A stretch of DNA of 64,000 nt from contig ML133498.1 in the NCBI GenBank assembly GCA_003864495.1, forward strand, positions 1,971,153-2,035,152, in the 5' to 3' direction. This document shows positions 1 to 11,254 of the stretch, piece by piece (within the stretch, counting starts at the first letter, position 1; each line of letters begins with the position of its first letter). The translations under genes were made by a program, and so were the position numbers. The notes beneath the pieces are model-generated. The model saw nothing but the letters and a program-made list of their open reading frames with translations. It was not told where the DNA came from and ran no database searches. The stretch is from Nemopilema nomurai. Taxonomy: Eukaryota > Cnidaria > Scyphozoa > Rhizostomeae > Rhizostomatidae.

Positions 1-3000
1 AGGCTATAGCCTTGTCGTTTTGCGTAAAACGGGGCAACTTCGAAAACCACTCATATCTTGCAAAATACACGTCTAACAGCTGAACCAAGTACACCAATAG
101 GTTGCCCTTGTTCTGCTCTACAAACACTGGTAGAAAAGAAGGTCGGAATTTTCCATCAGTTTTGACCAATTTTGCAAGGCTATAGCCTTGCGTTTTGCGT
201 AAAAAGGCCAACTCGAAAACCACTCATATCTTGCAAAATACACGTCTAACAGCTGAACCAAGTACACCAATAGGTTGCCCTTGTTCTGCTCTACAAACAC
301 TGGTAGAAAAGAAGTCGGAATTTTCCATCAGTTTTGACCAATTTTGCAAGGCTATAGCCTTGTCGTTTTGCGTAAAACGGGGCAACTCGAAAACCACTCA
401 TATCTTGCAAAATACACGTCTAACAGCTGAACCAAGTACACCAATAGGTTGCCCTTGTTCTGCTCTACAAGAAACTGGTAGAAAAGAAGGTCGGAATTTT
501 CCATCAGTTTTGACCAATTTTGCAAGGCTATAGCCTTGTCGTTTTGCGTAAAACGGGGCAACCTCGAAAACCACTCATATCTTGCAAAATACACGTCTAA
601 CAGCTGAACCAAGTACACCAATAGGTTGCCCTTGTTCTGCTCTACAAAACTGGTAGAAAAGAAGGTCGGAATTTTCCATCAGTTTTGACCAATTTTGCAA
701 GGCTATAGCCTTGTCGTTTTGCGTAAAACGGGGCAACTTCGAAAACCACTCATATCTTGCAAAATACACGTCTAACAGCTGAACCAAGTACCAATAGGTT
801 GCCCTTGTTCTGCTCTACAAGAAACTGGTAGAAAAGAAGGTCGGAATTTTCCATCAGTTTTGACCAATTTTGCAAGGCTATAGCCTTGTCGTTTTGCGTA
901 AAACGGGGCAACTTCGAAAACCACTCATATCTTGCAAAATACACGTCTAACAGCTGAACCAAGTACACCAGGTTGCCCTTGTTCTGCTCTACAAGAAACT
1001 GGTAGAAAAGAAGGTCGGAATTTTCCATCAGTTTTGACCAATTTTGCAAGGCTATAGCCTTGTCGTTTTGCGTAAAACGGGCAACTTCGAAAACCACTCA
1101 TATCTTGCAAAATACACGTCTAACAGCTGAACCAAGTACCCAATAGGTTGCCCTTGTTCTGCTCTACAAGACACTGGTAGAAAAGAAGGTCGGAATTTTC
1201 CATCAGTTTTGACCAATTTTGCAAGGCTATAGCCTTGTCGTTTTGCGTAAAACGGGGCAACTTCGAAAACCACTCATATCTTGCAAAATACACGTCTAAC
1301 AGCTGAACCAAGTACACCAATAGGTTGCCCTTGTTCTGCTCTACAAGAAACTGGTAGAAAAGAAGGTCGGAATTTTCCATCAGTTTTGACCAATTTTGCA
1401 AGGCTATAGCCTTGTCGTTTTGCGTAAAACGGGGCAACTTCGAAAACCACTCATATCTTGCAAAATACACGTCTAACAGCTGAACCAAGTACACCAATAG
1501 GTTGCCCTTGTTCTGCTCTACAAGACACTGGTAGAAAAGAAGGTCGGAATTTTCCATCAGTTTTGACCAATTTTGCAAGGCTATAGCCTTGTCGTTTTGC
1601 GTAAAACGGGGCAACTTCGAAAACCACTCATATCTTGCAAAATACACGTCTAACAGCTGAACCAAGTACACCAATAGGTTGCCCTTGTTCTGCTCTACAA
1701 GAAACTGGTAGAAAAGAAGGTCGGAATTTTCCATCAGTTTTGACCAATTTTGCAAGGCTATAGCCTTGTCGTTTTGCGTAAAACGGGGCAACTTCGAAAA
1801 CCACTCATATCTTGCAAAATACACGTCTAACAGCTGAACCAAGTACACCAATAGGTTGCCCTTGTTCTGCTCTACAAGACACTGGTAGAAAAGAAGGTCG
1901 GAATTTTCCATCAGTTTTGACCAATTTTGCAAGGCTATAGCCTTGTCGTTTTGCGTAAAACGGGGCAACTTCGAAAACCACTCATATCTTGCAAAATACA
2001 CGTCTAACAGCTGAACCAAGTACACCAATAGGTTGCCCTTGTTCTGCTCTACAAGACTAGAAAAGAAGGTCGGAATTTTCCATCAGTTTTGACCAATTTT
2101 GCAAGGCTATAGCCTTGTCGTTTTGCGTAAAACGGGGCAACTTCGAAAACCACTCATATCTTGCAAAATACACGTCTAACAGCTGAACCAAGTACACCAA
2201 TAGGTTGCCCTTGTTCTGCTCTACAAGAACTGGTAGAAAAGAAGGTCGGAATTTTCCATCAGTTTTGACCAATTTTGCAAGGCTATAGCCTTGTCGTTTT
2301 GCGTAAAACGGGGCAACTTCGAAAACCACTCATATCTTGCAAAATACACGTCTAACAGCTGAACCAAGTACACCATAGGTTGCCCTTGTTCTGCTCTACA
2401 AGAAACTGGTAGAAAAGAAGGTCGGAATTTTCCATCAGTTTTGACCAATTTTGCAAGGCTATAGCCTTGTCGTTTTGCGTAAAACGGGGCAACTTCGAAA
2501 ACCACTCATATCTTGCAAAATACACGTCTAAAGCTGAACCAAGTACACCAATAGGTTGCCCTTGTTCTGCTCTACAAGACACTGGTAGAAAAGAAGGTCG
2601 GAATTTTCCATCAGTTTTGACCAATTTTGCAAGGCTATAGCCTTGTCGTTTTGCGTAAAACGGGGCAACTTCGAAAACCACTCATATCTTGCAAAATACA
2701 CGTCTAACAGCTGAACCAAGTACACCAGGTTGCCCTTGTTCTGCTCTACAAGACTGGTAGAAAAGAAGGTCGGAATTTTCCATCAGTTTTGACCAATTTT
2801 GCAAGGCTATAGCCTTGTCGTTTTGCGTAAAACGGGGCAACTTCGAAAACCACTCATATCTTGCAAAATACACGTCTAACAGCTGAACCAAGTACACCAA
2901 TAGGTTGCCCTTGTTCTGCTCTACAAGACACTGGTAGAAAAGAAGGTCGGAATTTTCCATCAGTTTTGACCAATTTTGCAAGGCTATAGCCTTGTCGTTT

Positions 3001-6000
3001 TGCGTAAAACGGGGAAACTTCGAAAACCACTCATATCTTGCAAAATACACGTCTAACAGCTGAACCAAGTACACCAATAGGTTGCCCTTGTTCTGCTCTA
3101 CAAGACACTGGTAGAAAAGAAGGTCGGAATTTTCCATCAGTTTTGACCAATTTTGCAAGGCTATAGCCTTGTCGTTTTGCGTAAAACGGGGCAACTTCGA
3201 AAACCACTCATATCTTGCAAAATACACGTCTAACAGCTGAACCAAGTACACCAATAGGTTGCCCTTGTTCTGCTCTACAAGAACTGGTAGAAAAGAAGGT
3301 CGGAATTTTCCATCAGTTTTGACCAATTTTGCAAGGCTATAGCCTTGTCGTTTTGCGTAAAACGGGGCAACTTCGAAAACCACTCATATCTTGCAAAATA
3401 CACGTCTAACAGCTGAACCAAGTACACCAATAGGTTGCCCTTGTTCTGCTCTACAAGACACTGGTAGAAAAGAAGGTCGGAATTTTCCATCAGTTTTGAC
3501 CAATTTTGCAAGGCTATAGCCTTGTCGTTTTGCGTAAAACGGGCAAGGGCAACTTCGAAAACCACTCATATCTTGCAAAATACACGTCTAACAGCTGAAC
3601 CAAGTACACCAATAGGTTGCCCTTGTTCTGCTCTACAAGACACTGGTAGAAAAGAAGGTCGGAATTTTCCATCAGTTTTGACCAATTTTGCAAGGCTATA
3701 GCCTTGTCGTTTTGCGTAAAACGGGGCAACTTCGAAAACCACTCATATCTTGCAAAATACACGTCTAACAGCTGAACCAAGTACACCAATAGGTTGCCCT
3801 TGTTCTGCTCTACAAGAACTGGTAGAAAAGAAGGTCGGAATTTTCCATCAGTTTTGACCAATTTTGCAAGGCTATAGCCTTGTCGTTTTGCGTAAAACGG
3901 GGCAACATCGAAAACCACTCATATCTTGCAAAATACACGTCTAACAGCTGAACCAAGACACCAATAGGTTGCCCTTGTTCTGCTCTACAAGACACTGGTA
4001 GAAAAGAAGGTCGGAATTTTCCATCAGTTTTGACCAATTTTGCAAGGCTATAGCCTTGTCGTTTTGCGTAAAACGGGGCAACTTCGAAAACCACTCATAT
4101 CTTGCAAAATACACGTCTAACAGCTGAACCAAGTACACCAATAGGTTGCCCTTGTTCTGCTCTACAAGAACTGGTAGAAAAGAAGGTCGGAATTTTCCAT
4201 CAGTTTTGACCAATTTTGCAAGGCTATAGCCTTGTCGTTTTGCGTAAAACGGGGCAACTTCGAAAACCACTCATATCTTGCAAAATACACGTCTAACAGC
4301 TGAACCAAGTACACCAATAGGTTGCCCTTGTTCTGCTCTACAAGACACTGGTAGAAAAGAAGGTCGGAATTTTCCATCAGTTTTGACCAATTTTGCAAGG
4401 CTATAGCCTTGTCGTTTTGCGTAAAACGGGGCAACTCGAAAACCACTCATATCTTGCAAAATACACGTCTAACAGCTGAACCAAGTACACCAATAGGTTG
4501 CCCTTGTTCTGCTCTACAAGAACTGGTAGAAAAGAAGGTCGGAATTTTCCATCAGTTTTGACCAATTTTGCAAGGCTATAGCCTTGTCGTTTTGCGTAAA
4601 ACGGGGCAACTTCGAAAACCACTCATATCTTGCAAAATACACGTCTAACAGCTGAACCAAGTACACCAATAGGTTGCCCTTGTTCTGCTCTACAAGACAC
4701 TGGTAGAAAAGAAGGTCGGAATTTTCCATCAGTTTTGACCAATTTTGCAAGGCTATAGCCTTGTCGTTTTGCGTAAAACGGGGCAACTTCGAAAACCACT
4801 CATATCTTGCAAAATACACGTCTAACAGCTGAACCAAGTACACCAATAGGTTGCCCTTGTTCTGCTCTACAAGACAACTGGTAGAAAAGAAGGTCGGAAT
4901 TTTCCATCAGTTTTGACCAATTTTGCAAGGCTATAGCCTTGTCGTTTTGCGTAAAACGGGGCAACTCGAAAACCACTCATATCTTGCAAAATACACGTCT
5001 AACAGCTGAACCAAGTACACCAATAGGTTGCCCTTGTTCTGCTCTACAAGACACTGGTAGAAAAGAAGGTCGGAATTTTCCATCAGTTTTGACCAATTTT
5101 GCAAGGCTATAGCCTTGTCGTTTTGCGTAAAACGGGGCAACTTCGAAAACCACTCATATCTTGCAAAATACACGTCTAACAGCTGAACCAAGTACACCAA
5201 TAGGTTGCCCTTGTTCTGCTCTACAAGAACTGGTAGAAAAGAAGGTCGGAATTTTCCATCAGTTTTGACCAATTTTGCAAGGCTATAGCCTTGTCGTTTT
5301 GCGTAAAACGGGGGGCACTTCGAAAACCACTCATATCTTGCAAAATACACGTCTAACAGCTGAACCAAGTACACCAATAGGTTGCCCTTGTTCTGCTCTA
5401 CAAGAAACTGGTAGAAAAGAAGGTCGGAATTTTCCATCAGTTTTGACCAATTTTGCAAGGCTATAGCCTTGTCGTTTTGCGTAAAACGGGGCAACTTCGA
5501 AAACCACTCATATCTTGCAAAATACACGTCTAACAGCTGAACCAAGTACACCAATAGGTTGCCCTTGTTCTGCTCTACAAGAACTGGTAGAAAAGAAGGT
5601 CGGAATTTTCCATCAGTTTTGACCAATTTTGCAAGGCTATAGCCTTGTCGTTTTGCGTAAAACGGGGCAACGGGCACTTCGAAAACCACTCATATCTTGC
5701 AAAATACACGTCTAACAGCTGAACCAAGTACACCAACAGGTTGCCCTTGTTCTGCTCTACAAGACAACTGGTAGAAAAGAAGGTCGGAATTTTCCATCAG
5801 TTTTGACCAATTTTGCAAGGCTATAGCCTTGTCGTTTTGCGTAAAACGGGGCAACTTCGAAAACCACTCATATCTTGCAAAATACACGTCTAACAGCTGA
5901 ACCAAGTACACCAATAGGTTGCCCTTGTTCTGCTCTACAAGAAACTGGTAGAAAAGAAGGTCGGAATTTTCCATCAGTTTTGACCAATTTTGCAAGGCTA

Positions 6001-7140
6001 TAGCCTTGTCGTTTTGCGTAAAACGGGGCAACTTCGAAAACCACTCATATCTTGCAAAATACACGTCTAAAGCTGAACCAAGTACACCAGGTTGCCCTTG
6101 TTCTGCTCTACAAGACACTGGTAGAAAAGAAGGTCGGAATTTTCCATCAGTTTTGACCAATTTTGCAAGGCTATAGCCTTGTCGTTTTGCGTAAAACGGG
6201 GCAACTTCGAAAACCACTCATATCTTGCAAAATACACGTCTAACAGCTGAACCAAGTACACCAGGTTGCCCTTGTTCTGCTCTACAAGACACTGGTAGAA
6301 AAGAAGGTCGGAATTTTCCATCAGTTTTGACCAATTTTGCAAGGCTATAGCCTTGTCGTTTTGCGTAAAACGGGGCAACTCGAAAACCACTCATATCTTG
6401 CAAAATACACGTCTAACAGCTGAACCAAGTACACCAATAGGTTGCCCTTTTCTGCTCTACAAGACAACTGGTAGAAAAGAAGGTCGGAATTTTCCATCAG
6501 TTTTGACCAATTTTGCAAGGCTATAGCCTTGTCGTTTTGCGTAAAACGGGGCAACTTCGAAAACCACTCATATCTTGCAAAATACACGTCTAACAGCTGA
6601 ACCAAGTACACCAATAGGTTGCCCTTGTTCTGCTCTACAAAACTGGTAGAAAAGAAGGTCGGAATTTTCCATCAGTTTTGACCAATTTTGCAAGGCTATA
6701 GCCTTGTCGTTTTGCGTAAAACGGGGCAACTCGAAAACCACTCATATCTTGCAAAATACACGTCTAACAGCTGAACCAAGTACACCAAGGTTGCCCTTGT
6801 TCTGCTCTACAAGACACTGGTAGAAAAGAAGGTCGGAATTTTCCATCAGTTTTGACCAATTTTGCAAGGCTATAGCCTTGTCGTTTTGCGTAAAAGGGCA
6901 ACTTGAAAACCACTCATATCTTGCAAAATACACGACTAAAGCTGAACAAGTACACCAAGGTTGCCTTGTTCTGCTCTACAGACAATGGTAGAAAATACTG
7001 TCGGAATTTTCCATCAATTTTGACCAATTTTGCAACGCTGTTGCCTTGGCGTTTTGCGTAAAACGGGGCAACTTTGAAAACCACTCATATCTTGCAAAAT
7101 ACACTTGTCAGAGCTAAACCAAGTACAGCAACAGGTTGCC
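1..7140. repeat. Tandem satellite array, ~177-bp monomer, about 40 copies
   Basis: The same monomer, recognisable by the block aggctatagccttgtcg, recurs every 176-177 bp from the left window edge to about 6.9 kb. Copies are almost identical apart from small indels. On the minus strand one frame is open through whole monomers (177 = 59 codons), so frame-intact runs translate as a 59-residue repeat; the longest runs are 1120-2028, 2682-3383 and 4931-5689. The other minus frames and the plus frames carry a stop in each monomer. In several stretches alternate monomers differ at one site (gacactgg versus gaaactgg or gaactgg), giving a two-monomer higher-order unit of about 354 bp. The last copies (6.9-7.14 kb) are clearly diverged, as expected at an array edge. 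I see no splice sites or single-copy coding sequence attached. Most likely a satellite; a repeat protein gene is the less likely alternative. Confidence 0.95.
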
Positions 7141-7372
7141 CAATTTCCTTTAAAAGTGATGTATGTGCATTGTACACATTCAGGTGATACTAAGGAGGCA
7201 TTGCAAGTCATCATTTGGTTCGTTGTTGACGAGAAATGGCTGGTTTTATGATTGCCGGTATCGCAAAAAACCAAGCCTTGAAATATGGCCAGTTTTCGAC
7301 CCCGACCAATTTTCTCCAAAAGTAATTCAAGTGCATTGTACACATCTAGATGATACTAAGGACGCCAAATAA
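7141..7372. repeat. Diverged repeat units at the satellite edge (about 166-bp spacing)
   Basis: A block beginning gtgcattgtacacat and followed by a nearly shared gatactaagga segment occurs at 7165 and again at 7331, 166 bp apart. The sequence before each copy also matches (ccaatttyctttaaaagt-like and ccaattttctccaaaagt). This is a second, older tandem motif fused to the last degenerate 177-bp monomer. It looks like ancestral edge sequence of the array; no gene is supported. Confidence 0.6.
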
Positions 7373-9817
7373 TAGGAGGTCAAATAATGGGTCTAAGTTG
7401 AAAGATGGACAGATATATTTTTCATGCTATGTTATTATAGGTTAGGTTTTTCAGTTTGTAAGGAAAAAGGAAACAAGTTAAAACTGTAAGCAAGTAAATT
7501 TTGCATTAAGGATTTTTTTAAAAAAGAAATAAATACTTACCTTTTAGACTTCATGTTCAAGTCGATTCCCTCGCCAGTTAGATGATCTATTGATGGGGGA
7601 ACTTAGTAATATCCACTTTGCCAACCTTTTTAAATGAAAGAAGCGTCTTAGTCAATGATGTTAGGCCCTTTACCACAAATACCTTGCAAAATCTATAACG
7701 ATAACACTCCTTGTACGTCTGTTTTTTCACTCTGAAATAGATCCACTTTAATCCACTGTAATTGATTGGATATGAAATTCGTAAAATAAACATTTCTTTA
7801 TTGTTTCATTTTATTCAGTCAGCTCGGAAAGTTTATAGGACAAAATGGAACCAAAATGCTCGAAATCGCCAAACGTCCAAGTTGATGAAGGTACAAACGA
7901 TGCAACTTGCACCAAGAAAACTGTTTTTAAAAAGGTCCAGCTATGAAGAACAACCAACAATTATAAAGAGGCAACATGAATGGCAACATGTGAATATTCA
8001 ACGACTTGCCGAATCCCCTTTGCTTGCCATGCTGAAAAACGAACAAAGCTAAAAGGAACAGACATATTCCGGCAGGTTAGTGCATTTAGGTATTTAGAAG
8101 ATACAGCGCGATGGCACTACAAAATAACAAGTTCAGCATCGTTACTAATCGAACCACCGATCCAACCAAAACAAAGCAGCTTGCCAGTTTGTGATCTATC
8201 CTCGATGTGAAGTCCTTCGTAGCAAAGACAGGCTTATAATGGCTTTTGGCAGAGACGGAACAGAATACATTCAACGATACATTCAGCTCCCAACGATACA
8301 TTCAAGGAGCATTTAATCTTGATAGAAAATCCTTTCAATACATTGGACGGACATGACAAATATCATATTTATGGAGAAATTATCGGCTTCTGTTCTGTTA
8401 GAAATGGAATGCTTGGAATGCTCTTGCCGCCCCGTCCGCCTGACCTCAGCAAGGTTGTTAAATCTCCTGAGTAGATCTGCTAAGTACAAAGTCACTTCGA
8501 GGCGAACCCCTTCATATAGTTGTAGCGAGTGAAACCTTCTCAACTCTACAAACAGGATAGCCTACACTACAAGCACGAGTCAATCGCATATTGGAGCAAC
8601 TTAATGTTTAGATGTGTTACTTGTTGTTGGCAATAATTGAGTGCTTCACGTGTTCATGCGACCGAGCCAATTCCTCAGGTATGTAGTCGTAAAGTGGGAG
8701 GGGTGATAAGTTTGGGCCTCCTTCATCCCAATTGAGCTCCACTACAGTGAATAAAGTGTACTGCCGTTGGCATATTGAATCAAAGACTATTGAACTTAAG
8801 TTGATTGAGTATGTAACTACGGTCTCTTATGACAATTTCATTGCTTACAATTTGCTCTAGTGCTTCCGCTATTCAAAAGAAAGACAGACAGAGATACCAA
8901 TGATAAAGACCGTTTGTGTATACTGTTAACATACAGTTACAACTTTGTGCACCAGAACACGGTGAGCAATTAGCAAAACAGTAAGCTAACCCCCCCCCCC
9001 CCCCCTCCCTTCCCCATGGACCGTTGGGTAGCAAGTTGACTCCACCAAATTTGGAACACTAATACCAACATATACCGTTGTATGTACTCAGCCTTCGATT
9101 TAAAAGAGAGAGACATATTCTCCACATCCCTATAGAGGAGGTATCACATACGTTAAAGCGAGGGAGCTATCTACTGTACTTTGGGGCTGGAGTCGGTCAT
9201 ACAGTAAACATCTCATGAAGTACAGAATAAATATATCATACATGCATCATAAATGTGGTATAAGAACCTTTCTTAAATCTAGAGAAAAGGTCAGAATTCT
9301 GCTTAAACGTTTTTTTTGGAGATAACCTTATGTACTTCTACTTTTCGGGATGTGAGTAGCTTATGTACTTCTACTTTCCCTAACTCAACGTTCCTCGTCT
9401 TCCAGATTGTTGCGTAGTTTTTGCTAATCAATTCTGTTTGAATTCCTTCTGAAATTAACGTATCAAACACTTAAAATTTATAAAGCAGCATGAATATTAG
9501 GCAGAAGACGAAATATAAAAGCCTTTCAAGTATGCAGAAATTCATTGAATGTGGAATTGAAAATATTTACACAGACAAATTTTCAAGTAAACTTAAGCTT
9601 TCTGCTTGGGTCAATTTCTATCTCTAGGCACTACGTTTGCTCGGGAAAGCAGCCATATCGGTTGCAGCCATCTTGAAAAAGCCGCGCGAAGCCCATACGG
9701 CGTAGATGCAAAGTGAGAACAACCCATGCATTCGATGAAGAGAACACACAAATGGCTGCGCAGAGGCAAATTCTGTCGCTACGTAAGAACGGCCGGGATG
9801 CTAATAAATGTCTCCCT
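7373..9817. other. Intergenic; no supported gene
   Basis: Short ORFs occur (for example 7762-8052) but none shows a recognisable domain or a convincing exon structure. A 16-base run of C lies at 8990-9005. An 18-bp segment (cttatgtacttctacttt) is duplicated near 9327 and 9359. The part next to the potassium channel is expected to hold its 3' flank, but I could not place a convincing polyadenylation signal. Confidence 0.5.
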
Positions 9818-11254
9818 TCAAATTACAAACTGGGGTCTTGCTTGTAGCACGGGTGTCGGCACCTGACTGCCTTCGTCTGGGTTACTCAGCGTGTCCTCCT
9901 GGTCGCCAATTTGACTGTTATCGGGCGAAACCTTGGAAGCTGACAGTTTGTGTCGCGAGAACAATGTTTGTTTGTTATGGTCTTGGTTTGGAGCCAGCAT
10001 GGAGACCATCTTCTGATTCTCCCGTTCCTGCTTCGCAAGCTTTTGGTTCTCTTTTTCAAGGTTGTAAAAGTACATGAAACTGGACACAACGATGGGTATG
10101 GGTAGCGCCAGGACGATGATGCCGCAAATGGCACAAAGGCTGGCAATGAACTTCCCCAGGGCGGTAGTGGGCACGCTGTCACCGTATCCTACGTTGGTCA
10201 GGGTGATTATTGCGAACCAGAACGCGTGCGGGATGCTCTCGAAGCTAGGGTCCGCATAATAGACGGCGCTCGACGATAATACCACGGCGATCAGAACAAA
10301 AAACAACAGCAACAACAGTTCACGGACACTAGACTGAAAAGTAAGACCGAGGATCTTGAAAATACGCAAATGCCGCGAAAGCTTGAAGACTCGCAGCACG
10401 CGGGCCAAACGAATCACGCGAAGAAATTCGAGACGTGGCGCTTGTTTATTGCCGTGCACCAAGCCGCTAAAGATTGTCATGTAGAAGGGCAAAATGGAGA
10501 CCAGGTCAATGAAATTCAAAACCGACTTCATAAAGGCGAACTTGTTCGGAGCCGATGCGAATCTCAACACGAGTTCGAGCGTGAACCAGGCTACGCACGT
10601 GGCCTCCAGGTTGTCGAATGTCGCAGCGTATTTGGGGGACTGGAACATTGGCATGGTTTCCATGCAGAAAATGATTACGGATATGCAAATCATGGCAACC
10701 GAGAAGAACGCGGCTATCATAGCTGGCTTTGACTTTGGAGACTCGAAAAAGTTCCAGATTTTTCCAAGCATGGTATGTCCGCTACTTGGCTGAACCTTGT
10801 CCGCGTCAGGATATCGCACTGTGGTCATGAATCGATTGATAATGTCCTCGCCCATTTGAAAAAACTTCAATTCTTCGATGAACAGCTTTATACCGAGGTT
10901 CGCCGGCTTGATCAGCTTTCCATACGATTGGTAAAAGAAGAGAATGCTTTCGAAGGCGTCCCTGTTACGGTCGAAGAAGTAAACATCGTTGTCAGGGTCG
11001 TAGTACGTCACGCGGAGCTCGCTAGAGCCGAGAAGTGTATCGGGAAACCGTTTGAGTGTCTTGGAGAATGTCTCGAACATCGTACCACTGACGTTGAATC
11101 GAATTCGCTCCTTCAGCGCCAATGGCTCCTTGTCGATGTTTTCGATAAACGAGAGGTTGCGAACATCGGCCCAGCTTGTTTGCGTGTCTCTCCTGCCCAG
11201 TTGCCCCCTGCTAGTGGAACCAGCATCCACCTCAAAGGTCCTTGTAAGCAGCAT
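9818..11254 (-). CDS. Shaker-type (Kv1-like) voltage-gated potassium channel subunit, intronless
   Basis: A single 478-residue ORF starting at the ATG at 11254; one upstream in-frame codon at 11257 is GTG and was not used. Domain order (numbered from that GTG, so subtract one): cytoplasmic T1 tetramerisation domain ~51-143 (FPDTLLG, FFDRNRDAFESILFFYQS), S1 ~180-199, S2 ~216-236, S3 ~244-264, S4 ~276-301, S5 ~310-333, pore ~343-362, S6 ~368-396. T1 lacks the CC zinc motif of Shab, Shal and Shaw, which points to the Shaker subfamily. S4 keeps all gating charges (R280, R283, R286, R289, K292, R295). The filter reads TLTNVGYGD, with Asn at the position normally Thr; the S6 bend is PIP instead of PVP. 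The tail ends QFVI, a possible class II PDZ ligand. It should form tetrameric K+ channels in the plasma membrane, perhaps only as a heteromer. Intronless Shaker genes are known in cnidarians. Confidence 0.93.
   Translation of the reverse strand: MLLTRTFEVDAGSTSRGQLGRRDTQTSWADVRNLSFIENIDKEPLALKERIRFNVSGTMFETFSKTLKRFPDTLLGSSELRVTYYDPDNDVYFFDRNRDAFESILFFYQSYGKLIKPANLGIKLFIEELKFFQMGEDIINRFMTTVRYPDADKVQPSSGHTMLGKIWNFFESPKSKPAMIAAFFSVAMICISVIIFCMETMPMFQSPKYAATFDNLEATCVAWFTLELVLRFASAPNKFAFMKSVLNFIDLVSILPFYMTIFSGLVHGNKQAPRLEFLRVIRLARVLRVFKLSRHLRIFKILGLTFQSSVRELLLLLFFVLIAVVLSSSAVYYADPSFESIPHAFWFAIITLTNVGYGDSVPTTALGKFIASLCAICGIIVLALPIPIVVSSFMYFYNLEKENQKLAKQERENQKMVSMLAPNQDHNKQTLFSRHKLSASKVSPDNSQIGDQEDTLSNPDEGSQVPTPVLQARPQFVI

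Noticed and set aside
1120..2028. 302-residue ORF as an expressed protein gene
   Set aside because: It is made only of satellite monomers and has no flanking exon, promoter or unique sequence; kept as a finding only.
7762..8210. Overlapping ORFs of 76-96 codons
   Set aside because: No domain, no splice structure, several frames equally open.
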